From Bacteroidaceae bacterium (GTDB lineage: Bacteria > Bacteroidota > Bacteroidia > Bacteroidales > Bacteroidaceae), in contig JAFYYO010000230.1 of NCBI GenBank assembly GCA_017557475.1, positions 1 to 14,389 of the forward strand: a stretch of 14,389 nucleotides of DNA. Reading direction: 5' to 3'. A program made the position numbers and the translations under genes. The number at the start of each line of letters is the position of its first letter. The first letter of the stretch is position 1. The notes under the pieces were generated by a model, which saw only the letters and a list, made by a program, of their open reading frames with translations, was not told the DNA's origin and searched no databases. Positions 5,778-13,613 of this stretch are shown here, one piece after another.

Positions 5778-8249
5778 ATGAAAACTCTCTTTCGTGTCCT
5801 TATCCTTGCTGCTTTGTTGCTGTCTTCTGCTTCGATGCAAGCGGCACAACAGTCTGGCACATTTACTGTTGGCAACAAGACATTTCTTCTTAACGGTCAG
5901 CCTTTTATTGTGAAGGCAGCCGAAGTGCATTATCCTCGCATTCCCCGTCCGTATTGGGAGCATCGCATACAGATGTGTAAGGCGCTTGGCATGAACTCCG
6001 TATGCATTTACATCTTCTGGAACATACACGAACAGACGGAAGGAGATTTTAATTTCACAGACAACAACGACGTGGCCGAGTTCTGTCGCATAGCACAGAA
6101 GAACGGCATGTATGTCATCGTACGACCAGGTCCTTACGTTTGTGCAGAGTGGGAGATGGGCGGTCTGCCTTGGTGGCTCTTGAAGAAGAAGGACATTAAA
6201 CTCCGTGAACGCGACTCTTACTTCATGGAACGCGTCAAGATATTCGAGGAGAAGGTGGGAGAACAACTCCGTCCTCTCACCATCCAGAACGGCGGCCCAA
6301 TCATCATGATGCAGGTCGAGAACGAGTACGGAAGCTATGGTGAAGACAAACCTTATGTCTCGGAGATAAGGGATTGTTTGCGCGACATCTACGGCAAGGA
6401 GCTTGAACTCTTCCAGTGTGACTGGAGCAGCAACTTCGAGAAGAACGGCCTCGACGACTTGACTTGGACGATGAACTTCGGTACAGGAGCCAACATCGAC
6501 GAGCAGTTCCGCCGTCTTGGTGAGGTTCGTCCCGATGCTCCAAAGATGTGTTCCGAGTTCTGGAGCGGTTGGTTTGACAAATGGGGAGCGCAACATGAGA
6601 CACGTCCAGCCAAGGATATGGTGGAAGGAATGGACGAGATGCTCTCGAAAGGCATCAGCTTTTCGCTCTACATGACGCATGGAGGCACAAGTTTTGGGCA
6701 TTGGGCAGGAGCCAACAGCCCTGGCTTTGCGCCTGATGTGACGAGTTATGACTACGATGCCCCCATCAATGAATGGGGCCTTGCCACGCCTAAGTTCTGG
6801 GAACTCCGTAAGATGATGGAGAAGTATAATGGTGGCAAGAAGATGCCAGCCGTTCCTAAGGCTCCCAATCCTATCATCTCTGTCCCCAAGTTCGAGTTGA
6901 CCGAGTTCGCTCCACTCTTTAATGGTATCGACTATAGATACACATGGTGGGAACACGAGGAAGAGGCTCATGGCAACCGACCCAAGACTTTCGAGGAGCT
7001 TGATATGGGTTGGGGCGCTGTCCTCTACTGCACTCGCTTGCCAGAGATACCGCAGTCTGGCAGCAATCTGTTCCCCAGTCAATTAACGCTTACCATTGAC
7101 GCTCACGATTTTGCCCAAGTCTTCATCGACGGCAAGTACATGGGACGGATTGACCGAGTTAAGAATGAGAAGACGCTCACCTTGCCTCCCATCAAGCAGG
7201 GACAGGAGTTGCAGATTCTCGTTGAAGGCATGGGACGCATCAACTTCGGGCGTGCCATCAAGGACTTCAAAGGTTTGGTGAGCAAGCCGACCATAACAAC
7301 CTCTATTGGCTCCCATCTTGGTGGCGTAGATAACACAGAGATTACCTATACACCTACTCAGTGGGAGAGCATCCGCATACCTGATGATTACGAGGTGGCT
7401 GTGCAGGCATTCGAGAAGCAGAAAGGTAAAGAGCCCACTACACACGAGTCTCTGAATCGAGCAGTAATAGGTCGAGGTTTCAGGTTTGCCCGTGAATCGG
7501 ACGAACTTATTTTTGGTCGCGGCTACTACCGGGGTTATTTTGAGCTCAAGAAGGTTGGCGATACGTTCCTCAACTTCGAGACTTGGGGCAAAGGACAGGT
7601 CTGGGTGAACGGCCACGCAATGGGTCGCATCTGGTCGATAGGCCCGCAGCAGACACTTTATGTGCCTGGATGTTGGCTGAAGAAAGGGCAGAACGAGGTC
7701 ATAGTTCTCGATATTGTCGGCCCAAGCGAAAAGGTTGTTTGGGGACAGACAGAACCTGAACTTAACAAACTTCAACTGGAGAAGACTGGCAAGCACAACA
7801 ATCCTGGCGACAAGCCCGACTTGAATAGCAAGACTCCAGCCATTAAGGGCGAGTTCAAGGCGGGCAATGGATGGCAGAAGGTCCTCTGCGATCCCTGGTC
7901 ACGCAAAGGCCGTTATCTTGCCATTGAGGTGCTGAGCACGCAGGCCGAGAATGATGTCGCGGCCATTGCAGAGCTTTATGTCCTTGGAGATGAGGGTAAA
8001 CGCCTGAGTCGCGAGCCGTGGATGGTAAAGTACGCAAGCTCAGAAGAAGACAATGGTAACCATTTGGGAGACAAAGTCTTCGACCTTCAGGAGAGCACTT
8101 ATTGGCAGACTGTCAAGGGGACGGACCTGCCTCATTTGCTCGTCATCGACCTTGGCTCAGAGCAGATTGTCAATGGTATAGAGTACCTTCCACGAGCCGA
8201 GCAAGGTGCCCCAGGCAGTATCAAGAAATTCCGAGTCTTTGTCTATTAA
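5778..8249 (+). CDS. Secreted GH35 beta-galactosidase with C-terminal discoidin-like module
   Basis: An 823-residue exported enzyme; signal peptide at 1-23 (cleavage after MQAA). The GH35 catalytic barrel spans about residues 28-350: AAEVHYPRIPRPYWEHRI, the proton donor E183 in QVENEYGSYG, the nucleophile E260 in MCSEFWSGWFDKWG, and MTHGGTSFGHWAGAN at 299-313. Beta-sandwich domains with jelly-roll-like motifs (YYRGYFEL, GKGQVWVNGHAMGRIWSIGPQQTLYVPGCWL) follow to about 680. A discoidin (F5/8 type C)-like module occupies about 690-823. Its two halves look swapped: RYLAIEVLS and AIAELYVLG, normally near a domain end, come before WMVKYASSEE and HLLVIDLG, normally near a start. It removes terminal beta-galactose. 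The gene is 12 bases after the GH30 gene and probably shares its promoter. The stop is 3 bases before the 22-bp palindrome array. Confidence 0.93.
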   Translation: MKTLFRVLILAALLLSSASMQAAQQSGTFTVGNKTFLLNGQPFIVKAAEVHYPRIPRPYWEHRIQMCKALGMNSVCIYIFWNIHEQTEGDFNFTDNNDVAEFCRIAQKNGMYVIVRPGPYVCAEWEMGGLPWWLLKKKDIKLRERDSYFMERVKIFEEKVGEQLRPLTIQNGGPIIMMQVENEYGSYGEDKPYVSEIRDCLRDIYGKELELFQCDWSSNFEKNGLDDLTWTMNFGTGANIDEQFRRLGEVRPDAPKMCSEFWSGWFDKWGAQHETRPAKDMVEGMDEMLSKGISFSLYMTHGGTSFGHWAGANSPGFAPDVTSYDYDAPINEWGLATPKFWELRKMMEKYNGGKKMPAVPKAPNPIISVPKFELTEFAPLFNGIDYRYTWWEHEEEAHGNRPKTFEELDMGWGAVLYCTRLPEIPQSGSNLFPSQLTLTIDAHDFAQVFIDGKYMGRIDRVKNEKTLTLPPIKQGQELQILVEGMGRINFGRAIKDFKGLVSKPTITTSIGSHLGGVDNTEITYTPTQWESIRIPDDYEVAVQAFEKQKGKEPTTHESLNRAVIGRGFRFARESDELIFGRGYYRGYFELKKVGDTFLNFETWGKGQVWVNGHAMGRIWSIGPQQTLYVPGCWLKKGQNEVIVLDIVGPSEKVVWGQTEPELNKLQLEKTGKHNNPGDKPDLNSKTPAIKGEFKAGNGWQKVLCDPWSRKGRYLAIEVLSTQAENDVAAIAELYVLGDEGKRLSREPWMVKYASSEEDNGNHLGDKVFDLQESTYWQTVKGTDLPHLLVIDLGSEQIVNGIEYLPRAEQGAPGSIKKFRVFVY

Positions 8250-8269
8250 AAAACTAGCCGTGGCTAGTT
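8248..8269 (-). terminator. Intrinsic terminator for the trp operon (minus strand)
   Basis: The perfect palindrome AACTAGCC-GT-GGCTAGTT (8252-8269) is flanked on its left by A8248-A8253. Read on the minus strand this is an 8-bp stem with a tight loop followed by a T-run, the form of an intrinsic terminator. It lies about 200 bases past the trpA stop, after the rest of the palindrome array, and next to the GH35 stop codon. On the plus strand the same hairpin has no T-run. Confidence 0.6.
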
Positions 8270-8427
8270 GGTCAATAAGCCATGCCTAGTTTGCGAATTA
8301 GCCACGCCTAATTGGCCAACTAGGCGTGTTTAGTTGCCAGTACCTCCACGCCAGTACCCCAATCCTTGCGTGGATATACTCGAGTACCTACACGTAGGTA
8401 CTGCAGTACTTCCATGAATGGACTAAT
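8252..8427. repeat. Tandem array of about eight palindromic units with exact 22-bp period
   Basis: Unit starts fall at 8252, 8274, 8296, 8318, 8340, 8362, 8384 and 8406, with palindrome centres 22 bp apart (8260.5, 8282.5, 8304.5, 8326.5, 8348.5, then 8392.5). Units 1-4 have arms like AACTAG/CTAGTT or AATTAG/CTAATT. Units 5, 7 and 8 have GTAC arms; unit 5 pairs GTAC 8340-8343 with 8354-8357. Unit 7 is a near-perfect 20-base palindrome, AGTACCTACACGTAGGTACT (8383-8402). Unit 6 is the most degenerate. The cores share a CCACG or CGTGG theme. The array fills the gap between convergent GH35 and trpA. No spacers are present. Confidence 0.8.
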
Positions 8428-8436
8428 GGAGTACTG
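8404..8436. repeat. Inverted repeat near the trpA-proximal end of the 22-bp array
   Basis: CAGTACTTCCAT (8404-8415) pairs with ATGGAGTACTG (8426-8436), with one bulged base and a 10-base loop. It overlaps unit 8 of the array and breaks its phase. On the minus strand this would be the first hairpin after the trpA stop. There is no T-run beside it. Confidence 0.5.
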
Positions 8437-8466
8437 TGACTCGCCTGTAAGTTTCTGAGGGAGAAC

Positions 8467-9249
8467 CTATTGCTCAAGCTCGAGTGCTTTGAAGAGTTTC
8501 TCAATGGCGAGTTGAGACGTTCCATGCTTATCGAGCAGACTGACGAACTTGCTTCCGATAATGGCTCCTGCTGCGTTGGCTTGAGCACTCTCGAGAGTTT
8601 GGCGATTACTAATGCCAAAACCGATCATTCGGGGATGTTTGAGGCTCATCTTGTCGATTCTCGAGAAGTAAGCCTGCTTGGCCTCGTCGAACTCTTTCTG
8701 TGCTCCAGTCGTAGCTGCGGAACTGACCATATAGATGAAACCATCGGTGTTCTCGTCGATGAAACGAATGCGTTCGTCGCTCGTCTCAGGCGTGATGAGC
8801 ATGATAACCCTGATATCGTGCTTGTCGGCAATCGGTTTGACCTCGTTCATATAGTCCGAGAAGGGCAGGTCTGGGATGATAACTCCATCAACGCCAACTT
8901 CTTTGCAACGACGGAAGAAAGGCTCGTAGCCCATATGATAAATGGGATTCATGTAGCCCATCAGTATGAGAGGAAGCTTCACACCTTCCTTCCTGAGCGG
9001 TTCTAACTGCGAAAAGAGCTTCTTCAGGGTCATTCCTGCTCGCAAAGCCTTTGTGGATGCGTCCTGAATAACTGGGCCGTCTGCCATCGGATCACTAAAG
9101 GGGATGCCCACTTCGATGAAGTCTATGCCCTTCTGTTCCAGCGTCTTGATGATGTCGGAAGTGCTTTCGAGGGTCGGATGACCTGCGCAAAAGTAGAGCG
9201 AGAGCAAGCCTTTGCTCTTCTCCTGGAATATTTGGTTAATCCTGTTCAT
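8467..9249 (-). CDS. trpA: Tryptophan synthase alpha chain
   Basis: TrpA, 260 residues (usual length), cleaves indole-3-glycerol phosphate to indole and glyceraldehyde-3-phosphate; indole passes to TrpB. Catalytic E46 and D57 are in FIEVGIPFSDPMADGPVIQ, with the same 11-residue spacing as E. coli E49/D60. GVDGVIIPDLPF and GFGISNRQTL (the phosphate-site region) are also present. It is the last gene of the operon; its start overlaps the end of trpF by 14 bases. Its stop faces the stop of the GH35 gene across 217 bases of palindromic repeats. Motifs are intact. Confidence 0.97.
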   Translation of the reverse strand: MNRINQIFQEKSKGLLSLYFCAGHPTLESTSDIIKTLEQKGIDFIEVGIPFSDPMADGPVIQDASTKALRAGMTLKKLFSQLEPLRKEGVKLPLILMGYMNPIYHMGYEPFFRRCKEVGVDGVIIPDLPFSDYMNEVKPIADKHDIRVIMLITPETSDERIRFIDENTDGFIYMVSSAATTGAQKEFDEAKQAYFSRIDKMSLKHPRMIGFGISNRQTLESAQANAAGAIIGSKFVSLLDKHGTSQLAIEKLFKALELEQ

Positions 9250-9856
9250 GTTGTCTTATTGTGCTTATGAAAGTTTTAATTTTTTCAGTATCCTTGATGC
9301 CCGGCTCCAGTTCGAAGCGAGAGTTGATGTCGAAGCCAAGACATTTGGGGTGATGGAACTTGCTAAGTTGCTCTGCATCAGCAGGTCCGATGCCCCCTGA
9401 AAGCAGGAAGGGTAGGGAACCTCGGTAGTCGGAAAGGATGTCCCAACTGAACTTCTGACCGCTTCCGCCAACCGTCTTGCACTTAGTATCAAAGAGAAGC
9501 AGGTCGCAGGAACCTTCGTATCCGCTTGCATGAGCGAGGTCTTCTTCCGAGGAAATGCTGATTGCTTTGATGACTTTGCAGCCCGTCTTTTCTCGAACCT
9601 CTTGGCAAAACTCAGGAGACTCGCTTCCATGAAGCTGGATGAAGCTGAAGTCGAAGGCCTCGATTCGCCTTTGTATCTCGTCGAGAGACGGGTTAACGAA
9701 GACGCCAACACGCTTGCATTGAGGCAGATAGACAGGCACTTCGCTCACGAATCGTGGCGAGTGTTCCCAGCAGATAAAGCCCATCATGTCGATGCCGAGG
9801 CTTTCCACTTCCAGGATGTTTTTGGCATCCCTCATCCCACAAACCTTTATAATCAT
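9236..9856 (-). CDS. trpF: Phosphoribosylanthranilate isomerase
   Basis: TrpF, 206 residues, carries out the Amadori rearrangement of phosphoribosylanthranilate to CdRP. It is a stand-alone TIM barrel, not fused to TrpC as in E. coli. The general base C6 is in KVCGMR, and the general acid D123 is in LLFDTKCKTVGGSG. FIQLHGSE and the phosphate-binding LLSGGIGPAD and GFDINSRFE motifs are present. The start overlaps the trpC stop by 4 bases (ATGA), and the end overlaps trpA by 14 bases, which suggests coupled translation. Confidence 0.96.
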   Translation of the reverse strand: MIIKVCGMRDAKNILEVESLGIDMMGFICWEHSPRFVSEVPVYLPQCKRVGVFVNPSLDEIQRRIEAFDFSFIQLHGSESPEFCQEVREKTGCKVIKAISISSEEDLAHASGYEGSCDLLLFDTKCKTVGGSGQKFSWDILSDYRGSLPFLLSGGIGPADAEQLSKFHHPKCLGFDINSRFELEPGIKDTEKIKTFISTIRQHEQD

Positions 9857-10644
9857 AACTGCGAAATGAAGTTCTTTAATGCTTGACCTGGCTCGTCTGT
9901 CTTCATGAAAGTCTCTCCGATGAGGAAACCCCTGTAACCCGCTTCACGAAGGAGTTTGATGGTCTCCGGATTGCTGATTCCGCTCTCGCTGACAAGCACT
10001 CTGTCTTGGGGCAAACGGGCTGCTAAACGGAACGAGTTCTGCACATCCGTCACGAAAGTTCCCAAGTTGCGATTGTTCACACCTACTGCATCCACATCAA
10101 TGTCGGCATAGTCGAGTTCGTGCTCAGAATGTAGTTCCAGCAAGACTTCGAGCCCTAACTCGTGAGCCAGAGCCGTAAGCGTTTGCACTTCCTGCTTGCT
10201 GAGGTCGGCAGCAATGAGCAGTACGGCATCGGCTCCGATGTGTCGAGCTTGGAAAAGCTGGTACTCGTCTATGATGAAATCCTTGCGAAGGATGGGCAAA
10301 TTGACGAGTGGACGAGCTTTGCGAACAAAGTCCATCTGACCGCCAAAATACATCTCGTCGGTCAGGATGCTCAGGGCTGCGGCTCCAGCCTTTTCGTAGG
10401 AAGGAGGAATGACTTCTGGCTTGCCGTCTTCCTTAATCCATCCTTTCGACGGACTCTTGCGCTTGAACTCGGCAATGATGCCAAAGTCGTTTTGTGCCAA
10501 AGCCTGGCTCAGACTGCGCTTTGAAACGCCTTCAGCCATCATTCGCTCAACCTCGGCATAGAGCTTCCGAGGCGGCATTTGCTCCTTCTGCTCGGCAACT
10601 TCGATGCGTTTGTGCGCTACGATTTCTTCTAAAATGTCTTTCAT
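9853..10644 (-). CDS. trpC: Indole-3-glycerol phosphate synthase
   Basis: TrpC, 263 residues from the ATG at 10644, closes CdRP to indole-3-glycerol phosphate. The catalytic pair E59 and K61 lies in IIAEFKRKSPSKGW; further marks are ILRKDFIIDEYQ, LEVLLELHSE, GVNNRNL and VSESGI. The frame is open 26 codons further upstream to a TTG, but that would overlap trpD and lacks family similarity. MKDILEEIVAHKR is the typical IGPS start and sits 1 base after the trpD stop. It overlaps trpF by 4 bases. Confidence 0.96.
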   Translation of the reverse strand: MKDILEEIVAHKRIEVAEQKEQMPPRKLYAEVERMMAEGVSKRSLSQALAQNDFGIIAEFKRKSPSKGWIKEDGKPEVIPPSYEKAGAAALSILTDEMYFGGQMDFVRKARPLVNLPILRKDFIIDEYQLFQARHIGADAVLLIAADLSKQEVQTLTALAHELGLEVLLELHSEHELDYADIDVDAVGVNNRNLGTFVTDVQNSFRLAARLPQDRVLVSESGISNPETIKLLREAGYRGFLIGETFMKTDEPGQALKNFISQL

Positions 10645-10645
10645 A

Positions 10646-11641
10646 CTATGAGTTAATCTCAATAAACTTCTTGAGGCACTTGAGAGCTTTGCCGCTTTCG
10701 ATGGATTCGCGAGCCATCGCAACGGTGTCCGACATCGAGAGATTCGGGTTCATCAGGCTGATGCCGCAAGCCGCATTTGCAATCACAACATCCTTCTGAG
10801 CCTGAGTTGCCTTGTTTTCAAGCACATCATCGAATATTTGCTTGGCTTGCTCGGCAGTCGAACCGCCATAAATCTCCTCGGGCTTCACGTAGGAAAGGCC
10901 CATTTCGATAGGTGTGTAGACCTTTTCGAAGAAGCGAGTCACAACTTTGAAACCGCTTGTGAGCGATATCTCGTCGTATCCGTCATAACTCGTCACGACG
11001 CCATAATTGTCACCGATATGCTGATGGATGTTGGCATAGAGACGAAGTTGAGCCTGAGTGGCCGTTCCGTGAAGCGAGTTTTTGGGCGAGCAAGGATTAA
11101 TCAGGGGGCCAAGCAGATTGAAGCAAGTCGGCACACCAAGCGCTTTGCGAACGGGACCGACGAACTTCATTCCTGTCGCAAAGAGCGGTGCATGAAGGTA
11201 ACAAATGCCGGCTTCTTCGAGCGAGCGACGAAGTTTTCCCTCGTCATCGGTGAACTTCACGCCATGCCCCATCAGCACGTTACTTGCGCCACTGACACTC
11301 GTGCTTGCTCCATTGCCGTGTTTCGTGACCTTATATCCTGCACCTGCTACAACGAAACAGGCGCAAGTACTGATGTTGAAGGTGTTCTTCCCGTCGCCAC
11401 CAGTCCCGACAATATCGAGCGTATCGTAGCCGTCGAGGTCAATATGTTTACCCGTTTCGAGTAAACCATCGCGGAGTCCGAGCAGTTCATCTACAGTTGC
11501 TCCTCTTGTTTGCAAAGCCATCAGCATAGCTGCAATCTGTTCGGCAGGATAGGCTTCGCGAGTGATGCCAAGCAAAATGTTGTGTGTGTCTTGCCGAGAG
11601 AGCGTTTCGCCGGCAATGAGTCGCTGTAAGTACTGTTTCAT
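10646..11641 (-). CDS. trpD: Anthranilate phosphoribosyltransferase
   Basis: TrpD, 331 residues from the ATG at 11641, transfers phosphoribose from PRPP to anthranilate. The PRPP/Mg site GTGGDGKNTFNIS is at 79-91, and KHGNGASTSVSG at 107-118 is the Bacteroidetes form of the KHGNR loop. GPLINPC and the GYDEISLTS region are also intact. It is separate from the glutaminase TrpG, unlike the E. coli TrpGD fusion. An upstream TTG extension of six codons overlaps the trpG stop and is not needed. It lies 2 bases after trpG and 1 base before trpC. Confidence 0.96.
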   Translation of the reverse strand: MKQYLQRLIAGETLSRQDTHNILLGITREAYPAEQIAAMLMALQTRGATVDELLGLRDGLLETGKHIDLDGYDTLDIVGTGGDGKNTFNISTCACFVVAGAGYKVTKHGNGASTSVSGASNVLMGHGVKFTDDEGKLRRSLEEAGICYLHAPLFATGMKFVGPVRKALGVPTCFNLLGPLINPCSPKNSLHGTATQAQLRLYANIHQHIGDNYGVVTSYDGYDEISLTSGFKVVTRFFEKVYTPIEMGLSYVKPEEIYGGSTAEQAKQIFDDVLENKATQAQKDVVIANAACGISLMNPNLSMSDTVAMARESIESGKALKCLKKFIEINS

Positions 11642-11643
11642 AT

Positions 11644-12210
11644 TTAGTGCTTTAACCAATTGTTTATAATCGTGTGTCCGTCTGGTGTCAAGACGCTTTC
11701 GGGATGATACTGAATGCCTCGGATGTCGTATTCACGATGTCTGAGGGACATGATGAAACCCTCATCGCTCACACTCGTCACTTCGAGGCAGTCGGGGAAA
11801 CCTTCTTTATCGACTACCCACGAATGATAACGACCCACTTTAAACTGCTTGCCGAGACCTTCGAAGAGATAGTCATCGGCAGTTATCGTGACGGGAGTTG
11901 CGACTCCATGATAGACGTCGCTGAGGTTGGTGAGTTTTCCTCCGAAGACTTCTCCGATAGCTTGATGGCCAAGACACACGCCAAGTATGGGCTTCTTGCC
12001 TGCATAGGTCTTGATGACATCGAGGAGCAAGCCTGCTTCACTCGGGATTCCAGGGCCTGGGGAAAGTATGATTTTGTCGAAAGCTTCGAGCTGCGTCATC
12101 TCGAACTTATCGTTGCGAAAGACCGTAACTTCTGCTCCGAGTTCCTTTACCAAATGACTCAAGTTGTAGGTGAACGAGTCGTAGTTGTCGATGATTACTA
12201 TCTGTTTCAT
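11644..12210 (-). CDS. trpG: Anthranilate synthase glutaminase component
   Basis: TrpG, 188 residues, a class I glutamine amidotransferase that supplies ammonia to TrpE. The catalytic triad is C79 in LGVCLGHQAIGE, with H169 and E171 in GIQYHPESVLT. The oxyanion-loop motif SPGPGIP is at 50-56, and IIDNYDSFTYNL is the typical start. In some bacteria this protein also serves PabB; no pabB is in the window. The ATG overlaps the trpE stop (ATGA, 4 bases), fitting equal synthesis of the two subunits. Confidence 0.95.
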   Translation of the reverse strand: MKQIVIIDNYDSFTYNLSHLVKELGAEVTVFRNDKFEMTQLEAFDKIILSPGPGIPSEAGLLLDVIKTYAGKKPILGVCLGHQAIGEVFGGKLTNLSDVYHGVATPVTITADDYLFEGLGKQFKVGRYHSWVVDKEGFPDCLEVTSVSDEGFIMSLRHREYDIRGIQYHPESVLTPDGHTIINNWLKH

Positions 12211-13613
12211 AACTTTCCTGCTATTTCGATGGCTCGGCGAAGTGCGCCAAGCTTGTTATTAACCTCTTGAAGTTCGTACTCGACATTGCTTTTGGCGACG
12301 ATACCTCCACCAGCTTGGAACCAAAGCTCGTTGTTTCGGCTGACGAAAGTGCGTATCGTGATGGCCTGGTTGAGGTTGCCTTCGAAACCGATAAACCCGA
12401 TACAACCGCCATAAGCACCACGATTGTGAGGCTCGTATTCTGAGATAAGTTGCATGGCTCGTACTTTTGGAGCACCCGATAGAGTGCCTGCGGGGAACGT
12501 ATCGATGAAGGCTTTGATGGGATCTGCGCTTTCATCCAGCTCTCCGCTAACGCGACTAACGAGATGGATAACGTGACTGTAGAACTGCATATCCTTGTAG
12601 AAATCGACCTTCACATTGTGGCAGTTGCGGCTCAAATCGTTTCGAGCGAGGTCAACCAGCATGACATGTTCGGCATTCTCTTTTGGGTCGTTGCGCAAAT
12701 ATTCAGCATTCTTGCGGTCAGTCTCGCTGTTGCCTGTTCGCTTTGTGGTGCCTGCAATCGGGTCGATATAAGCACGTCGGTTCTCGATTCGGCAGTGAGT
12801 TTCGGGCGAAGAGCCAAAGATGCGGAAGCCTCCGAAGTCGAAGTAGAAGAGATACGGGCTGGGGTTGATGCTTCGAAGAGCACGATAGAGCTTGAAGTCA
12901 TCACCCTCATATCTTTGCTTGAAGCGGCGAGAAAGGACGATTTGGAAGACATCGCCACGCAGGCAATGCTGTATGCCGCGACGGATGTTTTCGCGATGTT
13001 CGTCATCGGTAAGTGTGCTCCAGAAGTCGCCGACAGGCTTGAAGTCATAAACCTGATAGTTACGGCTGCCGAGGTCGCGCTCCAGTTGGTCGAGGTCGTC
13101 CTGTTCTCCGTCGGAAAGCAACTCGATAAGCGTGAGCTCATTACGGAAGTGGTCGAACACCACTACATCTTTATATAATATGTAGAGCATGTCTGGCGCA
13201 TCGTTCTCAGGTTGCGTCTCGTCCTTGACGGCGATGTTCTCGAAGTAACGAACCGCGTTGAAAGTCGTATAGCCAAACAATCCGCAGTACTGAACATCGT
13301 TTCCCTCGATGCTGAAATGGCTGAGGAAATCGTTGATGAGTCGAGCCGTATCGTAGTCCTCGCCAATCTTGTTGTGAAGCACTTTGCCGTCAGGAAGGCG
13401 ACAGATACCTGTTCCGTGCTCGATGCTGACACTTGCAATTGGGTGAAGCGCAATGAAAGACTTCGCATTCTCGCCGCCATGATAGTCGGAACTCTCCATG
13501 AGTGCGCTCTGCGGATAAGCGTCGCGAACCTTCAGATAGGCACTTACAGGCGTGATAAGATCACCCAGAATCTTCTTGCTCGCTGTGTGGAATTTGAACT
13601 TATATGCGCTCAT
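12207..13613 (-). CDS. trpE: Anthranilate synthase component I
   Basis: TrpE, 468 residues from the ATG at 13613, makes anthranilate from chorismate with TrpG. Residues 38-42 (LMESS) match the LLES motif that binds tryptophan for feedback inhibition, so the enzyme is probably end-product controlled and is TrpE rather than PabB. Chorismate-domain motifs are present: FGSSPETH, DPIAGTTKRTG, EHVMLVDLARNDLSR, FPAGTLSGAPKVRAM and YGGCIGFIGF. A TTG 25 codons upstream extends the frame but lies deep in trpB and is rejected. The start overlaps the trpB end by 14 bases. Confidence 0.96.
   Translation of the reverse strand: MSAYKFKFHTASKKILGDLITPVSAYLKVRDAYPQSALMESSDYHGGENAKSFIALHPIASVSIEHGTGICRLPDGKVLHNKIGEDYDTARLINDFLSHFSIEGNDVQYCGLFGYTTFNAVRYFENIAVKDETQPENDAPDMLYILYKDVVVFDHFRNELTLIELLSDGEQDDLDQLERDLGSRNYQVYDFKPVGDFWSTLTDDEHRENIRRGIQHCLRGDVFQIVLSRRFKQRYEGDDFKLYRALRSINPSPYLFYFDFGGFRIFGSSPETHCRIENRRAYIDPIAGTTKRTGNSETDRKNAEYLRNDPKENAEHVMLVDLARNDLSRNCHNVKVDFYKDMQFYSHVIHLVSRVSGELDESADPIKAFIDTFPAGTLSGAPKVRAMQLISEYEPHNRGAYGGCIGFIGFEGNLNQAITIRTFVSRNNELWFQAGGGIVAKSNVEYELQEVNNKLGALRRAIEIAGKL

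Noticed and set aside
5760..7082. Long open frame of 440 codons on the minus strand opposite the GH35 gene (and another at 7083-7796)
   Set aside because: The sense frame is a clear GH35 enzyme with both catalytic glutamates; the antisense translation has no recognisable motifs and is a codon-usage shadow.
4008..8427. CRISPR array at either repeat region
   Set aside because: Units are contiguous with no unique spacers, the units are palindromic and diverged, and no cas genes are present.
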